Source of the DNA: Staphylotrichum longicolle
Taxonomy: Eukaryota > Ascomycota > Sordariomycetes > Sordariales > Chaetomiaceae
Assembly (NCBI GenBank): GCA_019096155.1
Contig: JAHCVI010000001.1
Span: 11,966,001-12,030,000 of the forward strand
Direction: 5' to 3'
DNA length: 64,000 nt
Part shown: piece by piece, positions 29,179 to 40,361 of the stretch
Layout: every line of letters begins with the position of its first letter
Numbering within the stretch: the stretch's first letter is position 1
Made by a program: the position numbers and the translations under genes
The notes under the pieces: generated by a model
What the model saw: only the letters and a program-made list of their open reading frames with translations
The model's database searches: none
What the model was told of the DNA's origin: nothing

Positions 29179-31682
29179 GGTGAGAGGTGGAAGAAATGAA
29201 TAAAATAGTCAAGCTGGACTCAATGACACTAGGGAAAAGGAATCAGGGACAAAGAAAGGGAAAAGAGAAAGCAGAATGGGGATGTGTTGCTGGTTATGTG
29301 GGCCTGAGAACAGGATGTGAAGGCGAGGAGATGATGAGATGGTTGTTATATAGTTGTAGGCTCGCAACATCATTCCCGAATTCGTGACGCTCCCGTCGTC
29401 AACTACGCTGTGGTATTTTTGTGATGATGACTGCGCCGGGGTGCCATCAATGCTTCGCATCCATGATCCATCAAGGCAAATTGTGCCCGAGTCGCGTCTA
29501 GCTTCCTCGAAAGGGCCCCTGACTGCACAGCCAGTTCCCGTCTTGCGAGCAAAGCTCAGCCCCAAATGTGAAGCAAAGGCGTGCAATGGAAGTGAGGCTG
29601 AAGGCTGACGCTCCCAAGTTGACAGGGGATCTCGAATAGGTAGTTGCCTGCCGAAACCTGTGCCGTTGTGTTGCTTGTGTCATCCCAACTTCCATTGGCC
29701 TGCTCGTTCCCACCCGCGTCTGCTTCCAACCCACGGACGCCAATTCAGGACCCGTCTCCGTCTCGACCCTAGCTCACTCCCACCCGTCTCCGGTGCTCTG
29801 GTCACGCATCTTCGATCCGAAACCGCATGGCAGCGCTGGGTTCGATGGAAGCCTAGCATCAGGTCAGTGCCTGTGTCAGCACAGCCCCCAATAGGGGCGA
29901 AGGCGATTGGTTGGATCTCGAGAGACAACGCTGTCAGCACCCAGAAGGAAGATTTAAGGTGCCGCTGCAACAAGCCTCAAAAAACCTTAACTGTCAGAAA
30001 CGCAGCCATGGCGTCTTGATTGGCACGCTCTCTCGGTCGGCAAAGGTTCCGAATTTGAAGTCATTTTTCACCGCATAACGCAGACCGCGTCCGAGTCCCA
30101 GACAACATGGAACACATCACATGCAAGGATATACTATTTCAGGTGATCCATCAGCCAGCAGCCAGATGAACATATTCATGCCCATGTGGGCAAAAGTTGG
30201 TGGCCATTAACACAGACAGTATCGTAAATGGGGTGTCATTCGCCCACAGAACACTGCGGAAGACAATGATGCCGAACGGGAAAACATGATATGGATGACG
30301 CGGAGGAATGCCGATTGGCAAAGTGAAGCGATGAGTGTCAGGACGCAGAAATTAGACCATAAAGGCGCCGGCCAATGCCGCTGCTTTCCATCAGGCCACA
30401 ATCCAGGCCTGTCGCCTGTCAGGCGCATACTGAGCCACATCGTGAACACTTGGCACCGAGAGCGGTGCCTCTTGCCTAGGTAAGGAAGTGTAGATATCCT
30501 AAGCCAGGCGCGTAGGCGGCTTTGGGAGGGTCACAGACTTCCAATAGAAGTTGGGACCATCCACGTCGACTGATGCAGCGCCTCAATAGAAGGCTTCTAG
30601 TCAAGTTGAACGAACACACGGGGCCACATACATGCAGTTTGGCTCTAAGTGACCAACAAACCACCCACAGTTATAGCACCAGACCACCAACAGGGAATTT
30701 AGTTTGTCGTTCCTTGACGCCCAACATGCTCAACTCACGATGCTTGGCGTCTCAAACACTCAAACGTGTGCACTCCGACTCCCTCGGAGCTGAATACACT
30801 CCCACTCAAAAAGAACCTGGCCACAGCCAGCGCTGGCCATTCCAAGCTACCCATTCAAGGAAACAATAGCGGTAGTAGCACGCAGACGGTGCCGTCAAAG
30901 TGCTTGGAACAGCAGAAAACCCCTCAGAGCCCAAACAGAGGGGGACCATGACTCCGTTTACATTTCCAGTGGAGTTCATTTTCCGTCTCACATTTATTCC
31001 CTTCGGGGGTTATTTTAGAGGGAAGGGCGTTTTGGTGTTAACATGGTGGGGGTGAGAAGAGGCGGCGTTGACCTCGTGTCAACATCGAACCAAGGTTGGT
31101 TGCTTTGTTAAGCTGTCTTTCTTTGGTCTGAGTAACAACTTGGTGCTAGGGGCATGAGTACAAGCTTTTGCTTTACATGCCAACGAAACTTAGTCTATTC
31201 CAACACGACTCCGCTAGCGATGCAGGTGCACTCGGTTAAAGGAGCGGACCGGACATGCAACGTTACATGACTGCTAGTAGTACGACATCCCAATGCCGGC
31301 CTCGCTACCAAGGGCATTTCTACCGAGCACCACCATAGCACGTATTGCCAAGTCATATGCGGAATGGAGCCATGACAACATTCAAGACATGCACGAAATA
31401 GACCAGCTCAAGCAGACTCGAGTTGCTGTATGTACACCCAGCGTTCCACGCTCAAATCAGGTCGATACAAAAGAGGCAATGCACAAAAAGTACGAGTATG
31501 TACAAAGGTCTGCAGCTCAAAAGAAGGGGAAAAAAAATTGTTGCATGCCTGAGAGTTCCATCTCCCGGTGCCATGTTCCAGTGACCCGTGAGACCATATC
31601 CCTCTCTTTCAGCGCCGCCCCCTTTTGCTGTCTCCACCTCCCTGTAAAGACAGAGGGTGCAAATCACCTCCATGCAATCCGC
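29179..31682. other. Gene-poor intergenic region
   Basis: About 2.5 kb. It holds the RTA1 promoter (near 29180-29500) and the 3' side of the xylanase. Scattered frames of 60-125 codons show no domains. I see no repeat, TE or RNA gene. Confidence 0.5.
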
Positions 31683-32401
31683 TTAAGAGACGGTGATGGA
31701 AGCGGAACCGCTGCTCTGGTAGCCCTCGGTAGCCACAATCTGGTAGTCGTGCGAACCGAGCTTGAGGCCGGACTGGGCCCAGGCGTTGAAATGGGCGCCG
31801 ACGTTGACGGAGCCCGAGGTGCGGTGGTTCTTGCGGACGGACCAGAACTGGTCAAAGGTGCTGGTGCCCTCGATCGAGGGCTGGTTGACGCGGCGGGTCT
31901 TGGCGATGGTGTAGGTGCTGCCGTCCTGGGTGATGGTGCCAAACTTGCTGGCCTGCGACGAGGGGTCGTAGTTGCCGAACGCCTCGACGATGTAGTACTC
32001 GACCAGGGGGTTCTTGGTCCACCCGTAGATGGCCAGGTAGCCGTTGCCCTGCGGGCTGAAGGTGCCCGAGAAGTTGATGGTGCGGGCAGCGCCGGGCTTC
32101 CTGTGAGGTTGTTAGAGTCTGTCGCTGTGAGTGTAAAGGGGACATCAGGGGTAACGTACCAGCCCTTGCCGCCGACAAAGTTGCCGCAGTTCTGCCAGTT
32201 GACGCTGTACGAGCCGGCGTTGCCGTTCTGGTAGTTGACTGTGCCGCCGTTGTCGGTCCAGAACGAGTAGTAGAAGCCGTTGTGGGTGCCGGTGCCGCTG
32301 GGGGTGCCAGCGCGGGCCATGAGCTCGCTCATCTCGGTATGGTTGAAGGGCATGGCCAGGACGCCGGCGGCGCCGAGGACGAGGGCCTTGAGGGAAACCA
32401 T
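31683..32401 (-). CDS. GH11 endo-1,4-beta-xylanase
   Basis: Secreted retaining xylanase cutting internal bonds of xylan; 219 residues. A signal peptide (MVSLKALVLGAAGVLA) and short propeptide (ending near ELMARAG) precede the beta-jelly-roll. Recognised segments are YYSFWTDNGG, YSVNWQNCGNFVGGKGW, the nucleophile Glu in NPLVEYYIVEAFG, TFDQFWSVRKNHR, and the acid/base Glu in VATEGYQSSG. One intron at 32101-32159 splits GKGW/KPGAAR in frame. There is no carbohydrate-binding module and it ends at SITVS. The start at 32401 is preferred to upstream frames, which lack a signal peptide. A TATA box at about 32490 and an XlnR-type site at 32851 support induced expression. Confidence 0.96.
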
Positions 32402-32489
32402 TGTTGCGACTTTGCCTGCAGGATGGTGACTGAGGGTGCTGGTGGTGAGGAGAAGGAGATGGCAGTGAAAACATGAGAAGTGATGGTCG

Positions 32490-32497
32490 TATATATA
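32490..32497 (-). promoter_or_regulatory. TATA box of the GH11 xylanase gene
   Basis: The minus strand reads GTATATAT/AC within GTGTATATATACGACC, about 90 bp upstream of the xylanase ATG. This is a plausible core promoter for a strongly induced secreted enzyme. Confidence 0.5.
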
Positions 32498-32843
32498 CAC
32501 TTAGGAGGAGGCATATGGACATCTTCCCGCATCGACCTGCCCGTTACCCGGCTCCAGGACCAGGAGGTTCCTGGCTCCCATGGAGATGTGTCACCCTGTT
32601 TCCCGTGGACGCGCCTCGTGGACCAATGCCAAGAATTGCATCTCGCCGCCGGCGTCTATGCGCTATGACAGTTCATGACCATTCATCACCGGGACTTGAG
32701 CGGGTCACTATGGCGCGGCAGTCGGCTGTTTGGCTTGTTTGGCTGTTTGGCAACGCTCCTGGATGACGACCCTGGTGCAGGGGGCTTGCATAGCCTGGTC
32801 CGGGGTAGCGCCACCTCCATCGTCGGGCACGAATGAAGGGGTC

Positions 32844-32857
32844 CCCCGGATTTAGCC
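32844..32857 (-). promoter_or_regulatory. Adjacent XlnR-type and CreA-type motifs upstream of GH11
   Basis: The minus strand has GGCTAAA (32857-32851), the exact XlnR/Xyr1 consensus. One base further downstream is CCGGGG (32849-32844), which matches the CreA/Cre1 SYGGRG consensus. They lie about 450 bp upstream of the ATG. Close pairing of activator and carbon-repressor sites is known in fungal xylanase promoters. This is motif evidence only. Confidence 0.4.
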
Positions 32858-35800
32858 TGAATCTCCGCCCTTGAGTTATCTACGGGGCCCCGCAAAACCG
32901 GCACGGCCTTGGCCGGAACCGGGTCGCCTTGCCCATGCCTCGCTCCGAGATTCCCATTTCCAGAAGCTGGGGAGCAGATCTTGCTTCTCCTTGCCGGACC
33001 CACCAGAACCAAATCTGGCCCTCTGGTAGCCGTACCAGGGTGACCGAGCTGTTGCCTTCCGCTGCATGACCAACGCCTGACCACCCCCACAGCGGCTTGT
33101 TTCCTCTATATTGTGCCCGGCGCAACGCCGAACCCACCTCGCTGGCGCTCCAATCCCTGGGTTCCTGACGACACTCCGTCAACCACTCCATCTACATTCA
33201 AAGCAAGCCAAGCCTCTTGGCTCTCTATGCAGACCAAGCTTTGCCGCCTTCTGCCGGTCCTCAAGTGCCGAGGCCTGGCTTTCCGTAGCGCGGCTATGGC
33301 CGGACCAACCTGCCATTTTTTCAGCCTGAACTCCGCCGTCACGATCACCGGCGACGAAGATCTTCACAGTCGAAAAGGGGACCGCCGCGTGTTCCTGTAG
33401 ATCGTGAACCGCTATCCCGGTGCCTGGAACAAAGAGAATTGGTTTGTATTATGGTCAGGCTGCTGCTCGCATGTGTGCCGCAATGAGCAATATGCTGACC
33501 ACCCCCTATGTGGGATCACCCACTTTGCCATCCAGTTGCCGCGGCTCAAAGGTAGATGCGGCGCATGGTCATCGAGCTGGACGGCTCCATCTGCTCACTT
33601 TAGCCGGTATCCCCTATTGCAACCTCATTCTTGGATCAGAGATGGGACAACAACGACGACATGTTGATTCATTGCGGCGCAAGCCGTCCCTTGACTGACG
33701 CGAGGGACCTCGCCATCAAGCTTGATGGTGACATTGGTGGGATAATCGAACGGCATATGGTTACCAAGACCAAAACTGCCTCCCTGACCGTTACAATACC
33801 GGTTTGCGGGGAAGTGGCTCTGAACATTCACCCGCGATCCGAGGTGTGGAACTGTGGAGAGAGGCCAAGACGTCTCTGCTGTAGAGCATCTCTCGGTCTA
33901 TTGCGGTGGATACGACGACCCAGCTCCCTAGACAACAAAATCCCCCCGATTCTTCCGGGGATCGACAGGGAAGCGACCGGGGAAGAGGGTGTCTTCGTCG
34001 AAACGGATAAACCAACAACGAATAACGGCCTTTTCACGTGGGACAGCAACAACAAGGCAACTTTGCTGTAGATCTCAGAGCTGGGAGCTGAGATTCGTGG
34101 AGGCTATTAAGTGAGAAGCAGTACCACCTTGGCTATTGACATAGTTCATGCGATGAAGGAGCTGGGTATCTTGCCCATTGCTGTGGTTGGTTGATGACCT
34201 CCTTGCAATGGCTAAGGTACCATGCTTGTTCTTGGAGAAGACTCACAGGCCTCGAACGGTAGACTTTCGCTTGGGCACAACCGGTCTCAGAATACAGCCA
34301 GCCCGTCCCGCCGCTCCGATTGCTTAAGAGGAAATCCGGGCAAGAAGACGGGTGGCTGCACCTCCAATAAGTTGATTCCACCCCAGCCGAGCTTTCGCGG
34401 ACTGTAGCCGCTGGGGAGCGGTGAAACAGTCCGTCACCTCTTATTGTGCAGGGGCCGCGTCACAAACAATCGTGCAGAGAACCAGGTTTTCCTACTCCCG
34501 CCAGAACAGCCGGGCCGGAAGGGCATCCGTCGGATCTGATCGGGTCCGCGCAAAACATCCGTTGGTCTTGTCACGGAACCACATCCAGGATCGATGTTTA
34601 TTGTTTTATGCCTGATCATTCGACACTTCCTCAACATGGTCCTCATATTGTGAGAAGCCCACCAACAAATTGGCTCCGCTAAGTAAGGTACCTAGCCATC
34701 GAAGATCAACGTGGGAGAAATGGGGACCATAAAAGTTCCTCGCGACCCGAACTAGCAGCCCTGTTTCTCAACGATTTTAACATGAGTGTTCTTTCTTGGC
34801 GGCCCAATCCCTCAGAGGCCAAAAGTCTTGATGTCCGTGAATATGGGAGATTGTCTAGGGGCTAATACAAGGCCGCCTTGAGACAGCGGACCGCAAATTG
34901 ATGGCCTGAATACTGCAAGGAGGGACTCGCCAACTTACGACGGGTTGTCGTGGCTTGCTCGAGGGTTTCAGTGAAGTCATTTCAAGGTGTAATGAACAAG
35001 CTCCCCGCGCTTCCATCCACTATCTTCTCTTCAGTCCCCTCCTTCCTTTTTCAATTTTCTCGTCGTTGAAATTTTGGGAATGGCCAATCCCCAGGTAAGG
35101 TAACTAATCCGACCGGATACCTAAGATATATACCAACACGTTCAATTGCCTCTCATATGTCAATTTTTTCCTTCCCGATGATCCCTACTCACCCTCCGCT
35201 TCATCGATTGATCACCTCAGGTTGCCCTTGGAACCCCTGACACCCCATTCTCGAGCGTGTTGCTCCCAGGAGTTAGGGTAACTAGAAGTTCTCCACCGAC
35301 GCGAACCAGCTGCGTCACGACACAGAATGATCAAAGACGCAGTGTATTGTCTCATGCGCGGAGGTCACCATATGATCTTCTGCAAAAGCGAGTGCCACAG
35401 CCGGGTGATGGGGAATGCATGCACGTGAATTGTGTAGTCACATCGGCAGCAGAAATGACCATGGCCGTCATCTAACTTTGGGACTCAGTCATGAAGCCCC
35501 TGAATCCAAGCCCAAATTGTCCGAGAGGAAGTGAGAGAGCGTTTTTCGTTTGAAATGCCAATTAGATAGAGATATCTTTCATTTTTCTTGATCAACCCCC
35601 AAGCCACCATCGGAGAATCGTTCTGTTCGCTTGCGCACGTGGGCGGCGTGTGCGGGATGCCCCTTTTGGGAACCAAGACGGGTTGGGGGCGCTTGAGTCT
35701 CATTGGGTCAACCCCCAACTCGGAGATGCTGGGACTGCACGCTGAGTCGCTTTGTGCCTGAAGGGGAAGTCAGCCACCAGCATTGGCGGGATTGCGTGAT

Positions 35801-35936
35801 CGAGTCTGCCCCGCACGACATTCTTCCTCTCATTTTCTTCGAATATGAGCTTCTTTTGTGAAACGGTGTTTTGAATTGACTCAAACGGACGTCGAGCACC
35901 ATTGTCTTGTTTACTGGATTCAGCACCCCTCCTAAA

Positions 35937-37207
35937 ATGGACTCCATCGAGGTTGCTGTGGTGGCCTCGCCATTTACGAACTTGGCGCCGCTTTACGAGG
36001 TGGACCCCGAGGCCGACGTGCTGCTGATTGTGCCTTCATCCAACAAGCCGTTTGCGCCATGGGCTGGTGCACCGCAGGTTAACGGAATCAACGGCGTGCA
36101 CAAGACCACCGCAGCTGCAGCTCCCGCTTCTCGACCGGGGCTGCGCATCAAGGTCTCCTCCAGGCACCTCACGCTCGCCTCGCGCGTGTTCAGGAATAAG
36201 CTGCAGTTCAGCAGCAGCAAAGCCACCCGACAATCTGATGGCCGAGTACACCTCAAGCTCAGCGAGGGATTTGACCCCCAGGCCGTCAGCATTGTCTTGA
36301 ACGCCGTTCACGCCCGCGGGTCCAAGGTGCCTAGGTCGGTGGACCTCGAAACCCTCGCACAGATCGCCATCTTCGTCGACCGCTTTCAGCTGCTCGACGC
36401 TGTCGAGGTGTACGCCGAAAGATGGATTTCCAAGCTGGAAGGTGACATCCCAGAGACGTACAACCGCGACCTGGTCCTCTGGCTCTACATCAGCCACGTC
36501 TTCCGGCACTCCGACATCTTCAAGGCCGTCTCCAAGACCGCCGCCGCCCAATCCCATGGCCCGATCCAAACCCTCAACCTCCCGATCCGCGAGAAGATCA
36601 TTAGTATGTTTTCACCCTCACCCTCCAGGCTACCTTACCCAAAAAGGTCACTAACACGCCCGGCAGAACACATTGACACCCAACGGCAACTCCTCCTCTC
36701 CAAAGCCCTCACCCAGATCCACAACGCCCTCGACGACCTCACCTCGGGCAGCACCGTTGCCCCTGCGCCACCCACCACTGCGACGCCTCCTCCTGGGCGA
36801 GCTCGTCAAGTCCCTGTCGCGCCAGCGCCTCGTCTGGCCGCGCCCGCCAAGCCCTTCGAGGGCATCAGCTTCGCGTCGGTCGTCGACGGCGTGATCGGCG
36901 GCCTGACGCTGCTGCAGGCGCAGCGGCGGCGGGACAGGAGGAGGTCGAGCCGTGGTACATGAAGGGTGCCGGTGTCAACGGCCATGGTGAGGGGAATGGG
37001 GCGAATGGAGCCAGGAAGTTGGGATGGGGCGTAGTGGGGGGCGTTTTCCCCATCACGCCTGCGGCGTCGCCGGAGCCCGTGTTTAGGAACCGCGGACATG
37101 AGTGTGATGCGAGGAGGGTGGTGGCCAGATTGGAGGGGCTGGAGAGGCTGGAGCAGGGGGTGGAGGGGTTGGTGTTGGAGAGTGGGCTGGGTTATCAACG
37201 GTATTAG
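35937..37207 (+). CDS. BTB/POZ-domain protein, C-terminus frame-shifted
   Basis: Fungal BTB-type protein, probably a protein-protein interaction or cullin-adaptor factor. The start at 35937 gives MDSIEVAVVASPF. A BTB-like fold covers about residues 25-210, with a VSSRHLTLASRVF strand-helix, GRVHLKLSEGFDPQAVSIVLNAVH, and FVDRFQLLDAVEVYAERW. An in-frame 63-nt intron (36604-36666) leads to KHIDTQRQLLLSKALTQIHNAL. The initial frame stops at 36962. However, from about 36935 the other frame reads EEVEPWYMKGAGVNG, then GHECDARRVVARLEG and LERLEQGVEGLVLESG. The Cys/His-containing ending is typical of this family, up to TAG at 37205. One missing base in the GGCGGCGGGAC run near 36930 would join them. 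An unrecognised intron is the alternative. Confidence 0.72.
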
Positions 37208-37559
37208 TAGGTGTGGTGGTGAGAGACGGTGTGAGGTTGGTTTGAATCAGACTTGGAATGGAGTGTTGGGTAATGTGTGTGAAGATGAAGTGTGGTGGAG
37301 GGAGGCAGACTGGCAAAGAGGTGCACAAGGGGCGAAAAGTTTAATGTACACGCATGGCAAGCGAATCAAAATACGGTCTTTCCTTCGGCACACTGCGCTG
37401 TTGAAGCACTTTGTACATAACCGCAGACAAATGCCTTGATCAACATGCGTTCCGATTGCATGCACACGGTTTGCGTGCTCCTCCCTCCGCCCCTGCCCCT
37501 GACTCTCCTCCATTGATTGTCCCTGAACTCCGAGAAGCAACAGTCGCGATGGCACCTAC
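37208..37559. other. Convergent 3' region
   Basis: About 350 bp between the BTB gene and the single-pass membrane protein gene. G-rich on the plus strand near 37210-37250; otherwise nothing seen. Confidence 0.4.
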
Positions 37560-38183
37560 CTAGTCAGCCAACCCCGCCTCCTCCACCCTCGAGGACGACG
37601 GCGACGATGATGTCGACTCGTATCTCGGCGCCCGATACCCCATCCCCTTCTCCTTTGAACTCCGCTGTCTCTCCGCATACAAACTCCCTTGGCTCAAAGC
37701 AAGACTTGCCACAGCCCGCCTCCCCAATGGCCTATCCCACTCACTTCCTCCCTGCCGCTGCGTCCCGATTTTCATTCCTCTGATTCCCCCAATCTCCCCT
37801 TCCCCTGCCACTCCATTCAGATCACTTCTCTTTTCTGTTCCTCTTGTGACGCTGGCAGCGCGATAACCCCTCTGAAACGACCGCCCCGCCAACCTCAACC
37901 GTGCCCGTGCAGGTCTCACAATCCTCACCTCGGTTCGGAGACGCGGCTTTGCTCGCCTTGGGCCGTCCAAGTCGTGTTCATGCTGTATGCCCTTGTAGAG
38001 AGTCCGCCGGCGGCGGTAGCACGAGCACCAAACAATGAGGAGGTGGTGGAGAATAATGGTGACGGCGAGGGCGAGGAGAACGGCGAGGATGATGATGGCC
38101 GGAGATTGCGTTTGTTGGGGTTGCGGTTGGGGAGGGGGTTGGTCGGATGCGGCCGTGCTGTCTCGGAAGCGAAGAGCGGGCAT
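37560..38183 (-). CDS. Putative single-pass membrane protein of unknown function
   Basis: A 207-codon frame starting MPALRFRDSTAASDQ. After a Pro/Gln-rich stretch (PPPQPQPQQTQ) there is one strong TM (IIILAVLLALAVTIILHHLLIVW). A CSCYRRRR stop-transfer segment follows, then a long basic, presumably cytoplasmic tail (PRLRTEVRIVRPARARLR) with Ser-rich end (SSSPSSSRVEEAG). I do not recognise a family. The topology, a short extracellular N-terminus and a basic tail after a Cys pair that could be palmitoylated, is coherent for a real protein. There is no signal peptide ahead of the TM. Upstream in-frame sequence lacks an alternative ATG. Confidence 0.5.
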   Translation of the reverse strand: MPALRFRDSTAASDQPPPQPQPQQTQSPAIIILAVLLALAVTIILHHLLIVWCSCYRRRRTLYKGIQHEHDLDGPRRAKPRLRTEVRIVRPARARLRLAGRSFQRGYRAASVTRGTEKRSDLNGVAGEGEIGGIRGMKIGTQRQGGSEWDRPLGRRAVASLALSQGSLYAERQRSSKEKGMGYRAPRYESTSSSPSSSRVEEAGLAD

Positions 38184-39342
38184 GCTGCCGTGCCTCTCCC
38201 GGGAATCGAACTATTCTATGTGTGAAGGCGCCGGTTCGATGTTGCAGTTGACTTAGAATTCTTACTTGAGGCGGCTCCGTCCAGTGCAAGATGATCGAAC
38301 ATTTCTGCAATCCTTAGTTTTGGCGTCTCCCTGTTCAAGTCGTCGAGGCAGTTCCTTGAATTACATAGAACCGCTGAACCCAGCAAGAGAATTTGGGCAC
38401 ACGTTGCAGCTCCCTCGCGGCGTGGACTCGGAGTGATTGGGGAACCCGTCCGTTGCCTTGTCGCCTTGTGACACCCACAACTCCAATCGCGGCTCTGAAG
38501 TGTTTCCCCCGTCAGATACGTCGTCCAATACAACAAAAGTGCTCATCGGAGGATGCACGATGACCATCCACAACCGTCTGTCCAAATCGCTGCTGTGTTC
38601 TCACCTAGATCAGATCACATTGGGCTGGATGGGAGTTGCTACCCGTTCAACATGATGTATCCCATTTGAAGCCGAATATCGTCCCGGGCTTTGAGACATG
38701 GCCCAGTTGGTTTGTCGTACCGGGTACTTCACCACGTGCACAGTGTATGAGGTGCTGCTCGCAATGTGCCTAATGCTTTTGTATGACATGGAAGCACAGT
38801 GCTCGCTGCGTATGGCAGACGTGAACCACCAATGAATTCCATCTAGGGGTCGTATATTTGCGGAAGGGGTATCTCTCGGACATTCTGTGACAGAGCTCCA
38901 AATCCATGTCTCAACTGTGGCAGTCAAAGTCAAGCCAAACGTAGCAATCTGGAACAGTCTCGGTATCCCGCAGGAAACTGCGCCAGCACCAAGTGTCTCC
39001 CCTTGGTTGGGTGAGCTTGTGAGCATACCTGGTCTGCAGAATCGTGTGGGGTACTGCGAGGGTTGAGCAGTGAGAGATTCAACGACGACTCGCCAAATCC
39101 AGGGTGGCGTCTGCATCACTCGAGTGGTGTAACCAACACGACGAAGTCTCCGGTCCGACCGGTGAGGCCCTCGTTGATCGACCGGAGGCGTCGAAACGAA
39201 GTGCTATCAAGCGAGTGCTGTGTACTTGACAGCCTGAAGAGTGAGATCTATTTCTTTTCTAAAAGCGACCGCATAACGAGAAATCACAATCAAAAAAGAG
39301 AAGCATCCAAGCCGCCCACGCGTTGAGTCGAGGTTGGAACAA
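38184..39342. other. Intergenic region
   Basis: About 1.16 kb. An isolated tRNA B-box-like string occurs near 38200 but does not fold as a tRNA (see rejected list). Short frames (38610-39119 minus, 169 codons) have no family match. It includes the promoter of the membrane-protein gene and the 3' end of the reductase gene. Confidence 0.5.
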
Positions 39343-40361
39343 TCAGCTCCTCCCGTATGGCTCAAAGTTATCCAGCGACGCCTCTGCCTTGACACTTTCC
39401 CATACTTGATCGATCTTCTTGACAGCGGCATCACTCAGCGACCCCTTTCCTATTGCGGCCACAGTCTCAGATAACTGTTGCCCTGTTCGCGCACCGACAA
39501 TGATGGCATCCCCGAGGTCAGCCTGCAGCTTCGAGTGGTAGACGACCCATCGGTAAGCCAGCTCCGCCCTGCTCACGCCCTCGTCTTTGGCGATCTGCTC
39601 CCACGTGTCGAGAGCGGCCACAAAGCTGGGCCGATTGTACATGCCGTCGTAGATGGCGTTCAACGCGTTGTTTTTGTCGCCGAAACGGCCCTCGGGGTCA
39701 ATCAAGTCCGCCTTGGACTTGGAGAGAAAGCCGCCGGCAATAGGGCTGTATGCGTAAAAGGAAATGTTGTGCTTGCGCAGGACAGGGAAGACCTCATCGT
39801 CCACGCGGCGGGCCACGGCGTTGTAGTTGCCTTGGTACACCGTGGGCAAGACAAAGCCGTTCTCTTTTGCGATGGAGATGATCTCTTCGACTTCCTCAGC
39901 CAAGAAGTTGGAAATACCAAAGCGCCTGAAGGCGCCTTGTCTGTAGAGCTCATCGATACCGCTAAGGGTTTCTTTCAATGGCACTCGACGATCTGGAGCG
40001 TGGAGGTAGTAAACGTCGACCTAAGGCTGTTAGCCAAATTGGAGGTTAGAAATGGTCGAGGGATACAACTTACGGAATCAGTTCGGAGCTTCTCCAAGCT
40101 TGCCTTGCCGGATTCGACGACCCATTCTTTGGTTGAGGGCGGCCCTCCGAACCCGCTGGATTGCTTGGTGTCGATGGTGAATCTCGATGGTGCGCCAGCT
40201 TTACCCAGGAGCTCTTCTGAGGCGCCGTAGCCCTGTGCCGTGTCGATGCCCGTGATGTTGAGATTCTCGAGGGTTCTTAGCCACTCAGTGACTCCTTCCA
40301 AAGTGACGCCCTTGATGAAGGCGGCACCTCCAAAGATGAGCTTGATTCCGTTTGCGGCCAT
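39343..40361 (-). CDS. Aldo-keto reductase (AKR7/aflatoxin-aldehyde-reductase-like)
   Basis: Cytosolic NADPH-dependent TIM-barrel reductase of aldehydes or ketones, 321 residues. The start at 40361 (MAANGIKLIFGGAAF) is chosen because the barrel begins there; upstream residues are unrelated. The catalytic tetrad is visible: Asp and Tyr in GIDTAQGYG, Lys in FTIDTK, His in VYYLHAPD. The His block is reached through an intron at 40021-40073. Cofactor and barrel motifs are FGISNFLAEEVEEI, YQGNYNAVARRV, FYAYSPIAGGFLS and AIIVGARTGQQL. The order and motifs match the AKR7-like group that includes yeast and fungal aflatoxin B1-aldehyde reductases. The physiological substrate is unknown. Confidence 0.92.

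Larger units (their letters stand above)
32402..35936. other. Longest gene-poor stretch
   Basis: About 3.5 kb between the divergent GH11 and BTB genes. The first 500 bp are the xylanase promoter. Beyond that, frames such as plus 33631-34071 or minus 33828-34055 have no recognisable sequence. GTAAGGTACCTAG at 34683-34695 and GGTAAGGTAAC near 35095 are further GGTACCT-type spacer motifs. I see no TE, RNA gene or AT-rich RIP-like island. Confidence 0.5.

Noticed and set aside
31293..32234. 313-codon ORF on the plus strand
   Set aside because: Its 3' half is antisense to the GH11 xylanase and its 5' half has no recognisable sequence.
33631..34071. 146-codon ORF on the plus strand
   Set aside because: No family similarity recognised and no intron pattern; probably chance.
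38190..38222. Possible tRNA on the minus strand (B-box-like GTTCGATTCCCGGG)
   Set aside because: The bases before the T loop do not pair with those after it, there is no A box or anticodon arm upstream, and no acceptor stem forms.
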